From Carettochelys insculpta (taxonomy: Eukaryota > Chordata > Testudines > Carettochelyidae), in NCBI RefSeq assembly GCF_033958435.1, contig NC_134148.1, forward strand, positions 11,448,501 through 11,512,500: 64,000 bases of DNA, written 5' to 3'. Positions within the stretch are counted from its first letter, which is position 1; each line of letters opens with the position of its first letter. The notes under the pieces are model-generated. The model had not been told where the DNA came from and searched no databases. It saw only the letters and a list, made by a program, of their open reading frames with translations. Of this stretch, positions 12,201 to 27,200 are shown piece after piece. The position numbers and the translations under genes were made by a program.

Positions 12201-15200
12201 TTTCATTAGTTTAGGTGGCCCTTTCAGCTCCTGAATATGCACTTTGTATTAGTAATTTTCAGTGTTTCATTAACTGCCTTTGTTCTTGTGGCAGGGAAGA
12301 TCCAGAAAAATCTTTACAGTTAGTTTTAACTTTCATTTTCACACAGTAATAAAATTGAAATAATACCTCAGATAATGGATTGAGTACAAAGAAATTCTTT
12401 GTGGAAAAAGTGCAAATACATCTGTTTTTTATAATTGTTTATTTTTGAAATGGCTTTTGCAACTAAATGACTTATTGAAAGGCTTTCAATTAAGATGTTA
12501 CTTATATGAAACTTCTGGAAAGATGATTTCTCGTCTTCAGTTAGGTTTTGAGCACGGTTGGTGACAGAGGCAGCAGTCTGTGCCACCTTCCCAGGAGCTA
12601 TAAAACATACTTGGCAAGTGTCACATGGGTCATGAAATGGAGTCATCTGGCAGAAGAGCAGTCTGAAGCAGTTTATCAAGCTAAATAATCTGTTTATGGG
12701 TGCTCCTTATATTTTTTCCTTTATATGAAACCCTTTAACAATTACTACAGAGATAGTTAAACTTTGAGCATTTAAACTTCAGTGCTGAGCATCATTTTTA
12801 ACCATGTCAATGTTGTTATTAATGAACACAGATTTAGTCTCAATTTTTAAGAAATCACTTTATCTGAGGGATACATTTAAAAATGAAAATAGTAAATGTA
12901 CATGGACAAAATCCTCATGGTATTTTGTATCTAGAAAATATTTTTCAATGATCATAACAGTTATAATTTATGTTTATCTACAAATTTGTTTCTCTAACAT
13001 TGCACTTAACACTTAATGTAGCCACATTTGATTACTCTGAAATTGTCATTCCTCCAGAGGCAGCAAAATTTGTTGTTGTACTTTCAGCAGGCAACTGGGC
13101 AACTGCTGGTATTTAAAACATGACCTACAGCAGAGGCTGGGAAACATTTTTTAGGTTGGTAGCCACTAACCCACAGAAAAATCAGTTGGGACCCACACAA
13201 GAAGGAAAACAAAAACAAAACCCATCCCCTCCTCAACCTACAAAATACACCTATCTCACTGATGTGGTCCTTGACTGAAAAACAGGGAAAGAAAAAAAAA
13301 CAAAAAAACACTCCCTATCTTCCCCTTGCATTCCAGGTCCAAATCCTACAGGGGCCAGAGCTAGCAGATTTTGTGGGCCTCTCTGGGCTCTTCATTGGGG
13401 CCGAAATGAGAGGAGGCTGCCAGGAAGTGGGCTTAGGGTGAGGGGTCTGAGCAGGAGAGGTGTGTAGAAGAAGGGGTAGGGGTCTGGGGCCTGCATGAGG
13501 GAGGGCACTTACCTGGCACACCACCTTGTGGGAGGCACACATGTCCCACGGTTCTCCTAGGCACTGTGCTGCCTACTTCTCCTATTGCCTTCAATTCCAG
13601 CCAATGAGAGTGATGGGGGAAAAGCTTCCAGGCAGCGCTTCTTGGTGCTGCCGTTGCCCCAGCTGGGGGAGAATAAGGGAGAGCGGCAGTGGTGGTAAAG
13701 TGCAGAGCTGCTTTTCTTTCCCCGGCCCCACCAGGCAGAGCCTGTGGGTTGGATCTGGCCCTGGCTTGTGAAGCTCAGTGCATTGCACCTCCCACCATGC
13801 AGTGGGTTAGATGCTGGGGAGGAGAGCTGTAAGTTCCCTGCCCCGACCTATAGACTAGATCTGAACAGTTTAAATGCTACTGGTCATCTGGAACTCTGTC
13901 AAGATTATCACTGCCATTGATGGATTGATGTGCCATTTGTCTACTTGACGGGGCAGAAGGGCTTCAGAGTAATTTTTTAAAAAAAAACTGCAGCATCAAA
14001 TTCTTTGTTTTTACTTACTAGTGACCAAAACTGCCAAGGATAAGGATGTTGTTAACTTCAGGCTGTTTGCCAAGTTGGATGCCTTCTGTTTAAATGTGTG
14101 TGATGAAAAGAACAATATTGCTGAGATCAAAATTCAAGGTAATGTCTTCAGTTAAAAAAAAAGTGATTACTAGACTTGCTAGTAAATAAGTACTAGATAC
14201 TTTTTGTTCTACTTGGCTATAAAGTATATCTTACTTACCCACTTGGTCTTTAACTTTTTTGGGATCTATTTCTGGTGCCCCAAATGTAATGACACATGAT
14301 ATAAAATTCCTCCTAAACTAGGAGCTAGAGCAAGGACCACCAAATTTAGTATGCAGCTTCCTCTTAACTTAAAGCAAAGCCAGGGGTTGGTTGTGCCAGG
14401 ACAATGGGATGTGCGTGGAACATGATCATTTCTCATCAAATGGAAAGGTGGGGATCTGGTAGCAGGGAATTTATACTCCAGAAGGACCACAGAGAGACAG
14501 CAAGCAAGCATGCCCCCACAAGCCTGGCAAGCTGTGGAGCAGCTGCCAGCTGGGCAGCACAGCCCCTGCTATCCTGGGCCGGCCAGCCCCAGTGAACAGT
14601 GCTGGTGGCTGGAAGTGCGGTACCTGTTGCTCCATGCCGACCCCAGGAGCATCTGACTGTTACCCCCCACCTCCTGCTTCACATTGTTTTAGCAATAGGT
14701 TTTCAGAGCTCTTGCAGGAATTAATGAACTGTCTATCCTAAATAAAGCTACTAAACAGACATTTCTGAAACAAATAACGTTACTAGGTGATTTGGAATGG
14801 TATTTATATTTCACTGCCCTGCAGGTATTGATTCATCGCTCTTGCTCCAGCCAAGTCACACTCTGCTCTTTGCCCATCTTAAAGATATAATTGTAATAGA
14901 TGTTGATTCAAGGACTATTCATAAAAAGGTATGATTCACGGTAAAGGGGTATTCCTATTTGTAGTTACTTTTATGTATATATGTTATATGTGACAGAACT
15001 GTTTACCCCAACAGCTTTAAATGTCAGATTTTTTTAAGTTCTACCAAGATATGGTGCTACAGACTCAGCAAGTCCAGCTGACATGGGTGTGAGGGGAAGG
15101 GGCAGCTGCATAGGGGCCTGGCATTTTAAAGGGACCCAGAGTTCTCCTGGCAGCTGCTGCTGCAAGCTCTGAGCGCCTTTGACATTCCATGGGAACAGCA

Positions 15201-18200
15201 CTCCACTGCTCTGCTCCCTCTGCCTTTAAGTTCCACCTGTTCCAGGAGGCATGATGCTGGGCCACCCCACTCCTGGCCCCCGGCCTGCAGTGGCTGTCAG
15301 CTTGCTGGACCCATGGTGGCTAAGGTAATACGTTTCCTGGGACCAGATTTTACAAGGTATTATCCTGGGACTGCAAGGCTATATCAGTGCTGCATACAAG
15401 ATGTATGTGATTTCTAGGTGAAATTGTAAAATGGGAAACCATTGATAATATATTTTATTCCTAAATGTTCATTAATTAGTTCAGTTGCATAGCGTGCTGT
15501 CTCTCATGCAGACTTTAAATGCATGTCTTTATCCAGCAATCTAATTGTAGGTTGTATTGATCTTCAATCACAAAAATCTCCATTTGGCACAATAGCAATT
15601 ATGTTTTGAGTCCCAAGCACCAGAATAGCCAGGGAGTATTGCAGGTTTCAATAAAAGTGAAATGCATTCACATTTGGGTAGTTACGTAGGTCCTGTCACC
15701 TTGGTGAAGAACACTGAGTTTTGCAGGAGGTAACATATTTAAAGTTAAAATCCCTCTTTGCTAATGTAATAGGCAGCATTATTACAAATCAAAAGATTAA
15801 GACTTTGTTATAAAATGAGGATAATTGCATGTTATTTCAGGGTACTCCTACACTTATGGGAAGATCAATGTGGTTGATGTTCTGGAGTTTGATGTAGTAA
15901 GCTTAGTGGGGATGTGCCATATTGACCTGTAGTGGCACGGCTTTTGACCCTGGTACGTGTAGCAGTGCAGGAGGGGTAAGGGAAGGACCTCCTGCTAAGT
16001 GGACCTTTGCAAAAATAGACTCTAGATAAGTCAACTCTAGCTACACAATTTTTGTAGCTGGATTTGCATATCTAAAATTGATTTTACCTCCTAGAGTAGC
16101 CCTGGCCTAAGTTTTGGTACCAGTTTTTTGTCTTGCTATTAGAAATGATCATTTCTACCTTTCGGATGATTATACTGAATTGATTATTGTTTTATACTTG
16201 TTTAAAAATCAATCAATAAACAATAAATTAATAAACATTTATATATGATTGTACTTTACTTTTACCTACAGTACTGAAAATTATATGAAAACCACAAAAC
16301 ATGGAACTTGCAACTTCTCAAGGAAGATCGTTTCTTCTTCTTATTAGTGTTAGTCCAATAATCTCTATTGCTTTTTCTAAAATGGAGACAGTCTTGCAAA
16401 ATCAGTATTAGTGAAGATCCTGAGACTTCAAACACATATATAATCAAGAAGCTAACACTAATAGTTCCCAGCAGCCTTTTTTTTTTGACTTACTGCCTTA
16501 GTAGCTATGTTAAGACATTTAAAGATGTGCTTAAAACAGTTACTAAACTGGGTGGGTGACAACTTTTGATGGGGGACCCATGCAAAGAATTTGGTGTGTA
16601 GTCAAGGGCTGCATTAATGATAATACAGGAAATTGTGAGCTCTGATAAAAATGATTACAGTGCAAAGCAAATATTAAGGGATCAAATTTTGTCTGCAGTT
16701 ATCAGGCACAAAATGACTGGGCTGCATGCATAAATAAATGAGGAGAATGTTACACAGCACCCAGACAGATGCTGTCACTATTCCGTAGCTCCTTGATGTT
16801 TAACCACTTACTCTTGGACTTAGACTGCAAATTATTGATGCTCATGCCAAAAAGGAAGTTTAACTATAGACACATTATTGGATTATTGTAAAGCAGTGTG
16901 AACAGCTAACAATTAAAAAAATTTTTTGTGATCGTAGGAGTAAAGTGCCTTAAAGAAATTTTTAAGAAATCTCAGATCACATAATAAATTTCTGTGCTCT
17001 AAGTATGAGAAATTTTAGTTATAAGTAGTTTATATTGTACCTATGTGCTGAATTTTGTATATTTTAAATGAGCGCTGTAGTTTTTTTAAGTCCTGCGGTG
17101 CATTATAGACTAACATATATTTTGGAGCATAAGCTTTTTGTAGGCAAAGACCCGCTTTGTTGGGCCTATGCCTATGAAAGCTTATGTTCCAAAATATGTT
17201 AGTCTATAAGGTGCCGCAGGACTTCTTGTTGTTTTTTGATAGTACAGACTAACTCGGCTACCTCTCTGATAGTGAATATTTTTAAGTGGAGCATGGAGTA
17301 ATTGGATAGATTTTTGTGCCTGAATACTTCTAACTTGGATTGACTTCAATACTAAATGAGTTACACTGTTGCATGCATGTACTGCATTAGAGAGGATCAC
17401 TGAAAAAACTAAAATGTCTCTAGATGGGTTTAAAATAACAATTATTGTATGGTTTTAAAAGTAAATTAGCAGATGGATTTTGTATTTGAAAAATGAGCGT
17501 GCAGATTATTTTTAACTTTAAAGTAGAACCTTTTGAGTATCTGTTGGACTAATGTAAATGCTTTTGTCTGCTGTTTACATATTCAGTTTACTTCATCTAT
17601 TTAGTAATCTCCAGAAGTGTACTGATGTGAAAAGTAGATTAAAATTTTTGTTTTACTTCATAACTGGGAATAGCATATGAGGATCCTGTTCCTGTCTTCT
17701 CCAGGCTGTCTCTATAGTAGGAGATGAAGTCTTCAGTTTCAACCTGGCACTGTATCCAGATGCTACTGAGGGAGAAGCATACACTGATATGTCCAAAGCA
17801 GATGGTATTGTCTCCCTAAAAGTGGGCTGCATTCAGATAGTTTATCTTCATAAATTCCTCATGTCGCTTCTGGTAAGACTGTACTAAATTAACAGTTCAG
17901 TGTTGAGTATCTCCTCATCAAGGAAGCTGATAACTTTTAGTTGCTATTACAAAAATGACATAATTACTGTCTGAAATACATAGTATACAGTCAAGGGCTA
18001 GATGAGCATTAATTAATTTGTATTATAAATGTTTAATTTTAGTATTTGTTGTACTTTATCGGCAAGTGCTTGAAGCTCCTTTATAATACTTAAAAAAACA
18101 AAAAAAAAACACCTTGGTGATGATTCAAACACTATGTTTTATCCAGCATTAGAGGTTATCACTGCCTTAACCTATAGCTCATGAGATTTTTCCATTTGCT

Positions 18201-21200
18201 TTATTGCTCCTTTTTGTAAAATTGAGGAGGGTTAGATGATTTTTTCTAGTTTACAGGATTCAGACTCGTAAGTGGGATGTACTTTCAAAGCTGAAGTCTC
18301 TAGAGCCTCTGTTCTCATGTTTCAGAACGGTGAACTGAAAAATTTACTACTTAAAGAAGCAGTTAATGAGTATTGTTTTCTTTAGACATGTTGGATTTCT
18401 GGGGCTGATTTGTGAGCAAAAGGCAATGTTTCTGTGCCATGTGCATAACGAGTTTTGATTCCTTTCACTAAGTCTGCAAATGTGTTGACATACAAATGAA
18501 TCATTGTAAAAAACCACTGGTGAAGATTGTTTAGATACCTCTTTGAGCAGGATAATCTGTTTACAACACTGTTGTTAAATGAGTGTCCCAGTTTGTCCAA
18601 TGGCCCTGTTCTTTTATCCGGTAGAATGCTCTTGATGACCTCTGTGGAGAATTTATATTCCAGTTCGATCCTCTTTTGCTTTTAAATAAGGCACAGCATT
18701 TTAATGTATTTTTAGTGCATTCCTTTTACAAGGCTTTTTGCTTGTTAATTTGTCACTTCTAATTCTGATTGTTTTAGGAAAATTTGAACAGATTCTTTTA
18801 GGAATACTAGAAACAACTGTACCTTTGGCCCTTTGAAATGATAAAATATCCAGTTAAATAATTAAAATTATTCAAATACCCAATTTACATTAAAACTAAT
18901 GAGAACTGGCTGTTGAGCTCATTAGCTGTCTTTGAAAATCTGAGTTCTGAAATTCATTAAAGTGATTAAAGTTGTGGACTGTTGGTACAAACATGATTAA
19001 GTGGAAAAACAAGCTGTTAATCAGGAAATTAAGAAATAACAGTTCTGATGGAGAGGAGAGTGACATAATTAAGTTTGTTCATTGTGATGTTGTTGCTGAA
19101 TTATATGCTAGCATATTTGTATATGTAAAACCTTATATAGAGCGAGAAAATGTATTTGTTTCTATCATGTATATTGTTAAATCTAGAGTTATTAGAATCT
19201 CCAGTATTTTTTAATATTCCTTCTGGGAAGACTCTGAAGAAGCCCCCATTTACTAAATTTTTAAAAATTAAAATAGACAAAAGAGCATAAAGGTTAATAT
19301 TGTCAGTTTCACAAGCTTGACTGTATTGTTGCCAGTTTTTTTCAAATTTTCTGTATTAATGTACGCATGCATTGAATTTTGTTTTTGTTGTGAAAGAGGC
19401 ACGGATCTGGGGTGGGTGGTTTGTCTTTGCACTATAAAACTGGAAAGTGCTAGTGAATTTCCAAATTGTTTTATGCCTGGCTACACCTTTTCTCTCCTCT
19501 TGGCAGACATGCTCCTCAACTTGCTTCTTGATTTGCTTGGAGGAGCAGCTTATATCTCTGGCAGAGGTGCTATCTTGTCTAGATTTCTTGCTGCCTCAGC
19601 TATTAAAGTACCTACACTTGTCCACAGGAACCTGTACAAGCACATACATGGCATTAATTTACTTGGTAAAGTCCCAGAAATCCATCCATCGAGAGGCTGG
19701 CATTCTAGAAAGTTCCTTCCTGATTTTTCAGAGCTCTCTATCAGTGAACAAAATATTCATCTTACAAACTCAAACATTTGTTATCTCTTTTCGGGCATCT
19801 TAACTTTTTTTGCCTGGTTTATGGACAGAACTCTTGAAACATCAGATAAAGTCTAAACCAGTCACCTTTCTGTTAGAAGTTCTGGTCTCCAAATTAACCC
19901 AGGATATTTTGCTCCCACGCTTGCTAAACTGAGTAAGATCCTGATAGTTACTTCATTCCCATAGAAGTATTTAAACTACAGCTTAACTGTACCAAATAGA
20001 GGAGGAAGTCCTAGTTGCTCTTTACCCAACTTCAGACTGGAAGGAAGAAAAAAAGACAGTTTTTTGCTTTCATGAAGGTTACGACATGATAGACTCATGA
20101 TTAACTTACAGCTTAGAGATGATTGCCCTGCAACTCTTGCCACCATGTAGAAAAAAGGTGAATTCAAGGACTAATCTGTGGTGTGTCTAGACTGCAAAAG
20201 AGGCAAATTGCGCTCTGTGATTTGCGTATCTTTTGCCGACAGTTGTCAGAAGAGGCTTTCTCAACATTTGGCCTGTCTGCATGGAGCCAAATGTCAGGAA
20301 AAGCCCATCTGCTGAGACATTCCTTCTGCCTTGTGGCACAAGTATACCAGGGATCTTGGCAAAACACATCTGTTCTGGATGCAGCAGACTTCTCTTCCAA
20401 CAGAAGCCTGCAGTCTAGACATAGTCTGTGTGAATTCATCTCTACCTGGGGTACTCTTGCTAGCGGAGAATGGTAAGAGGCAAGGCAATGCCTTCCCTGG
20501 TTCTTAGTGGTTATCTTCTCACCTCTGTCCATTCCTATTCTGATCATTCCTATAAGCTCCCACAGCAAGCTATTGCAATTGGAGAATCCTTCCCCAAACT
20601 GTCCAGCTTGCCAGACCTATTCGTATAATGTTAAACTTGTGAAAGAACCATTAAGTGGTAATGAAACCATTTAAGTGACGTGAGCCACGCCAAAGTTATA
20701 CGCTGTTGGTTTCTGAATCTACTGATAAAAATAGCTGTGTATTACTGTAGTAAGTCTACAATACCTTAGTTTAAAGTTTGCTTTAAATATTTAGTTTGTT
20801 GCTGAAGATTATGAAATCACATCTTCAAAATTTCTTGCATAGATAAACAATCTGAGTATTCAGCTTTTGCCTTAAATGTTTGGAGTTTCAGGCATATACA
20901 GTAGAAGCTTGATTATCTGACATCCCTGGAGAACACAGATCTGGGTATATGGATTTGATTGAAAGGGGGTGGATCAAAGAGAGGGACACAATAGAAGAGG
21001 GAAAGTGTGGGGAGGCAGGGGAGAGGCCTTGCAGAGTTTGGGCAGGGATGTAGGCTGAGCAGAGGATGGGGGTGGATGTGGCTGCAGCCTGGGGAGCTTG
21101 CTTTCCCAAGCAGCACCTTCGCCCAACATCAATGTGTAGGAGAATCAGATATCTATCTTGTTTTATTTTTACATGTTGCTGTGACATGGATGTACTCACT

Positions 21201-24200
21201 CACTAGTTAAGTACTGCTTTGAAGACAGAAAACGGAGCAGGGAGAAGTACCAAGTGAAAAGGCATGTCAAGAAGACACCAAACTGAAGAGCTTTCTTGTT
21301 AGGGAATAGATGATAAGGTTGTAAATATGTGCAAAAATGGTCATTGATACCTTCCTTCTTGATTGACAGATATGAGGGCATACCCCATTAGTCAATCCAG
21401 GCAATCTTGTTATGAGAAAAAGTTAACAAATAAGAAACTTGCTTCTTACTATTAGTTATACAATAGGAAATTAGTTAAGCTGTCTTTATTTTCCTTTCCA
21501 CCTTCTTATACTTGTTACAGAACTTCCTGAACAACTTTCAAACTGCAAAGGAGGCAGTGAGTGCTGCTACAGTTCAAGCTGCAGAAAAGGCTGCTACCAG
21601 TGTGAAAGATCTGGCTCAGAGAAGTTTTCGCATTTCCATGGATATTCACCTGAAAGCACCAGTTATTATCATACCTCAGTCTTCAGTCTCCGACAATGCT
21701 GTTCTGATAGATCTTGGTTTGATCAGGGTACAAAATAAGTTTAGCATGATATCTGCTGAAGGCTGCTTACTTCCTCCAGTCATTGATAAAATGGATGTGC
21801 AACTCACAAAACTTAAGCTGTCTAGGTATGATAGCTTATTTTACCAACTTGAACTGAGAATTCAAGAGTTAATAGTAATTTACGTGGTATGAAGTTAGTT
21901 AATGTAACTTCTCTGTCATTGAGAACTCCATGTGAGTAGAATAAAATATATTTTTAATATTGCTTAAAATAGTTGATAAATGTAGGATAAAAAGGTGGTT
22001 ATCTGTTGTTCAGGTAAGTAAAGTTGTAAATCATTAAACAGTGAGTTGAATGAGAGTGAAAGACAGCCTCTTCTTAAATAGTGTTCTGTTTATGAAAACA
22101 AACATGTTTGAACATTAAGGTGTTTTTGAATGTGTGTTTGAACTCAGTGTTTGTTTTTGTTTGTTAGTTTTTATTTTGTTTAAGGTGTTTCATTGTTTTA
22201 TTGCTTCTTTGTTTCCTAGGATAGTTGTAAAGCCTGGTTTTTCACAGCCTGACATCCAGATACTTCATCCTATTAATCTGAATCTGTCTGTGAATCGAAA
22301 TCTAGCTGCAGCTTGGTATCACAAAATTCCTGTGTTGGAAATCAAAGGGCATCTTGACACAATGAATGTAAGCATAGTATTTTTTAAAAAATGCTACTAA
22401 CTTATTGTACTCTGACAGTGTGACCCCTTACATTGATAACAATTCTATAAATATTTGTGTTTTTAAAAAAAATCACATTGGATGGTTAAATCTATGTAGG
22501 TCATTTAACCATAGAATGGTTAATCTATTATTAGAGAGGTGGTGGATTCTCCATTCCTCGAGGCTTTTAACTCCTGGCTTGACAAGGTCCTGTCTGGGAT
22601 GACTTGGTGGGGGTTGATCCTGCTTGAAGCAGGGGGCTGGACTAGATGACCTCCTGAGGTCCTTTCCAGCCCTATGATTCTGTGACCAAGAACTGACTCA
22701 TCTTAGGTTAGGTTTGAGAGGTTTTTTTTGTTTTTTTGTTTTTTTTTAAAAAACCGTTTTAGAAATAATTCATTGAACAAGAACATTAAACTAGAATGAG
22801 TTTAAACTGTTAAACAAAATACACTGTAATCAAGAATGTATCTGTATACAAGGAAAACCAGATGAGTTAAACCACATAGGCATCTTTTAGAAGGAACATC
22901 TTGTAAATAAGGCTAAATTCCATTGTACAGTTTCCTTTTCATAGTCCTGAAAGTCATTACCCAGTAACTTTTGTTTGTTTGTTTGGTTATTTTTATATTT
23001 TTTAGATAGTTAGAGCTAGAGCTGCGTTTATGAAACCCGTATTATAGTGGTTGATTCTTTTGAGTGGTACTGCTGAATGAAATTTGATAAATAAAGAGTA
23101 ATATATTGGTACCACAAAGAATTGCTTTGCGGATGTAGCTGAATAGTAAAAGGAACAGAGATACAATTCATTCTTAAAAACATTAAGCTGTTACTTCACA
23201 GGTTATTCTAAATCAAGAGGATTTGAATGTTCTGCTCAAAGTATTGACAGAAAACCTTGGGGAAGCAGATGAAATGTTAAGTAAAACAAAACCAATAATG
23301 CAAGAGGAAGGTAAGAGTTACTCTTCTGCAATATTAAATTTTAAATGTTAGTGTTCATTAAAGGCTCGGTTGAAAGAAATTTTGTACATTATTACTAAAA
23401 ATTTTTAAATAAAAATACATAGAATGTGTTTCATGTTTGAAATGAATTGTAGTAACATTTTTTCAAATGAAATTAACCAGTTATTGAAAATGGCAGGAAA
23501 AATTAAAGGAACTGAGATACCTCTGTCAACACAGAAAGAAAGTACTTCACAGGAAAGGTTACTTGATCCAACAAAAGTAGCATTATGTGAAGATGTAACC
23601 AACATGCTCCTTAATTTTGAAATAAAAGAGGTATGTGTTTTACTGTACAATATCTTTTTTGTGGCTGACTGGATGGACCAGATTTTATATCTCTTTGGTT
23701 GCTTTGCACCAGCCAGGACAGATTAATGATAAAGCCAGTTCAGCAAGATCCTCTGACCTTGGTTAAGGATATCAGAGGTGGGTGGAATTCAGATTAAATC
23801 AATGCCAATTTCCTGGTCCCCAATATCTCTTTCTTTTTTGTCCAGCAGTTCTCAGCTACCTGTACGTTATATGCACAGCCAATGAAAAAGTATTGGTAGG
23901 AGATGGATAGGGCTATAGAAAAGAATAATTTCCCTAGGTAGTTTAAAATGGACAAAAATTAAACGTAATTATCAAAAACCTTGTGCTTTTGATGTTTTGC
24001 AAGATCATACTGTTGTGTAACACTGGAAATAAAATGAAACAAAAGAAAATCTTGAAAATTCCATCAAATATATCATTTGGTGTCCAAAAATAGTTTCTAG
24101 AATCACCTAGCTTTTAGAAGAGGTGCAAAATGGAAAATAAAAATTCTCATCCGCAAAGTGAAAAGAACCTCTAAGTTTCTCATGAAGTCAGACTTAATTA

Positions 24201-27200
24201 CATGCTCTGATTTGCACTATAAACACTGGCCCAAATATGGCCTTCTCTGAGAGGGTGGGGGGCAGTCCAGCAACTGTGATTAGCTGCCTGATATGAATCC
24301 AATTTGCTTTCAGGAGTTGGTGATAAAGGCTGTCTGAGTGTGAAATGTTCTGCTTCTGGTCCCAGGTCTCTTGTAAACTGTATCAACTTGATCCCCTTAG
24401 CTCTGGCCAATGTGGGGGTATAGTGAAAAATTGGCAGAGTGCAGATGTCAGTGACGTGCTCCCATGATAGAGATTGGGGGACTGTTGCCATAGGATTAGA
24501 TTGTGCTGCTTTACATAGTGGCTATGTCTACACTACAGAGATTTTTCGAAAGAAGCTCTTCCGGAAGATCTCTTCTGAAAGAGTGCGTCAACACAGCCCC
24601 CACTCTTTAAAAAAAACAGGCCAGGGATCAAAAATAAAGGCTTATTTTTCAAAAGAAGGGCCCTGTAGAGTGTCTACACACACATTCTTTTGAAAGAAGC
24701 TTTCCAAAGGTGGTGCTCTTCCTGAAACGGGAAAGGAAGAGTGATTTTGAAACGAACACCGCGTTCTTTCAATTTATTTCCAAAAGAACACTTTGTGTGT
24801 AGATGCTCCATGGGCTCTTTCAAAAGAGCCCCCTTCTTTCGAAAGAACTTGCTAGTGTAGATGGAGGCAATATGAGAATTTTCCAATATGCCAGGAATAT
24901 TTTCACTTCTTCAGTTAGGGACAGGTTGAGTCTCTATGTGCTTTGTGCTGCAACATGGCCAGAACTGGCAGTAGAATCTGGGTCTTGTCTTGTTGTATTT
25001 GAAAATATGGGATATCTCATTAAAAGATTGTTGTATGTCTCTACTTCTCTCTCCCCCTTAATAATTTTTACTCATTATAGTTTTTGGGCTTCTCATTCTT
25101 GTCTTCATGCCTTTTCTCATGCTGCCTCTCCACCTGGAATGTGTTCCTTATAGTACTCTTAACAAGCACTTTATTATTTTTCTTATGCTTCCATGAAACT
25201 AACTGTATAATGGAATGTTTTCTACTTTATCTTCAGTTTTACCTGAAATAGCATTACTCTGGATAAGGACACATGGTTGGTTTCCCCACTTAACTCAGAT
25301 CATAAGGTGTTGAGGTTTAAAGCACTGAGATGGGGTATATGGTTGTGGTTGGTGAGATGAGTTTTTAATTATCATTATTGTACCTGGAAGAAGAGTTATT
25401 TACTTGAACATTTGTCTGTTTAGTTGTGAATTTAAATTAATTAATCTTAAAAAATAGCATATTGTTCACCTAGTGATGTAAAGTCCGCTTTAATGAGTTA
25501 ACTGGGTAAATGCTAAGTTTAATTGTTAACCAATTAAATGGTGGGAGAGGAGAGCGCGGCTGGAGGGGCTCTCCTGCCATCAACAGGGGCTGCTCCAACA
25601 TGGCCAGAGTGTCCTTGCATACAGTGCCACTGTAGGTTGAGGGCTCTCCAGCGTGGCTGGAGCAGTCCCCATCTGCCACAGTCTGGCCCAGGAGCACAGC
25701 AGGCAGGGTGCTCTAGCCAGGCCAGAGGTGTCCTGGTCCCTGGCCTGCTTGGGCATGGTCTTCTCCAGCCCATCAAAAGCAGCTCCCGTCCATGTCACAG
25801 GATGGGGTGCTCCAGTCTGTTCAGAGCAGCCCTGGTTCCTGGGCACACTGTGGGTGGTGGTGCACTATGGGCTGCCTGCTCTAGCCTGGCTGGACAGCCC
25901 TTGTGACAAGGGTGGCCATCCAGTAGGGGCTGGAACACTGCTCCCTGCTCCCCGCCTACCATGGGCAGGGGTTTGTTGCAGCCTCAGGGGGCCACTGCAG
26001 GTGGGGCGTATTCCAAAATGGCTAGAGAAGATGCAGAACATCCCCTGTGTCACTAATTTATTGGAATATAACCTTAGTTTATTCCTTTGCCCACAGGTCG
26101 TTGTAACCTTGATGAGACAGGTGCAGGAAGAGGGGCATCCCTTACATATACTAACTGTACTGCAGCTTGGAACTGAAACCAGAATTGGAAACCATGATAT
26201 GACTGCAACAGCATATCTGAATAAAATTACTTTGAAGTGCCTTGAATTTACTGGTAAATGAATTGTAATTTGGCTCTTGGTGTAATAGTATTCAAGTATT
26301 ATGGCAATATGGTTGCATGGCTAAAATTTTAGCAATGCAGGAATGAGTTTTATGGCACCATTATATTGGTGACATTACCCTTATGTATTGTTGCTGCAAT
26401 AGGTCAGTCTTTAGTAATCTGAGCTTGTTTTTCATGTAAAATGTAGCTTGAGTTAGTACACTTAAGATAGTTCAAGTAGTAGCTCAGCTCCAGTGAGAGC
26501 TACCAGATTGCAAAATACCACTGGAGTGATTGATTAGCAGATGATGATGTGTTTTAATTCACTCTGCTGCATCCTGATTGCATGCTAGCTTGAATGTCAA
26601 CAGTGTTAAAGCTTCAACCCTTTCTGTCAGATAAGTTTACTCATGCTTAAAGCCCTACTTAATTTGAGATTGTTTTGTATGTGACAAGAAGCTTGTTGGC
26701 TAAGAACAAAACTCAGGTGATTGCTTGAGCTAGCAAGACAATGAAGCCAAACAGTCAATTTAATTTTGTAATCTTAATATTATATTGGCTATGTCTACAC
26801 TACAAAATAATTCCAAAATTGCTTGCTTCGAAGTAAACAACTTTGAAGTAGAGTGTCTATACACAAAAAGCACCCCTCCTTACTTCAAAGCAGGCTCCCT
26901 CTACTTCAAAGTAGATGTCTACACACCAATAGCCCCTACTTTGAGTAGGGGCCCAGGAGATGTTGTAGGCAGGAGTTGCATGGCCAACAAGCCCCTCCAG
27001 GCTCACAGCCAGCTTGTCCCAACACCCCTATCCTAGGACCACAGGGAGATACGGGTGAGGTGGGGGGTGCCATGGGCTCGGCCTCCCCAGGGTGTGTGGG
27101 GGGGAGGGGCCCTGGGACTGGGCCAGGTGTGCCCACCTGTCCAGGAGACACCAAGCCAGTTAGATGTGGGCGGCCGGGGACAGGCCTGCCACTTGGTGGG

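Larger units (their letters stand above)
3184..14021 (+). other. VPS13C: Intron 2, 10.8 kb, filled by mobile elements
   Basis: The intron contains, in order, an interspersed repeat at about 3656-3925, a second at about 4080-5230 split by a hAT insertion, DIRS copy 1 (5232-11336), a related repeat fragment at about 11385-11650, unique AT-rich sequence, and a second hAT element (13131-13845). Antisense Pro-rich open frames near 4395-5009 follow from its base composition and are not genes. Confidence 0.8.
14929..17704 (+). other. VPS13C: Intron 4
   Basis: It holds a GC-rich repeat patch at about 15055-15360, a foldback element at about 15838-16108 and an inverted repeat pair at 17079-17281. The remainder is AT-rich without recognisable features. 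Confidence 0.6.
17873..21520 (+). other. VPS13C: Intron 5
   Basis: It holds a foldback element at about 20179-20424 and an interspersed repeat at 20632-20815. The 179-codon open frame near 19317-19856 has no recognisable domain and lacks coding bias. The rest is AT-rich sequence in which I see nothing. Confidence 0.6.
23631..26096 (+). other. VPS13C: Intron 9
   Basis: It carries a foldback element (24520-24866) and a GC-rich repeat (about 25490-26040) immediately before exon 10. The remainder is AT-rich and unremarkable. Confidence 0.6.

Noticed and set aside
19317..19856. 179-codon open frame in intron 5
   Set aside because: There is no domain or homologue that I recognise, the composition is that of AT-rich intron, and no promoter or splice evidence is seen.
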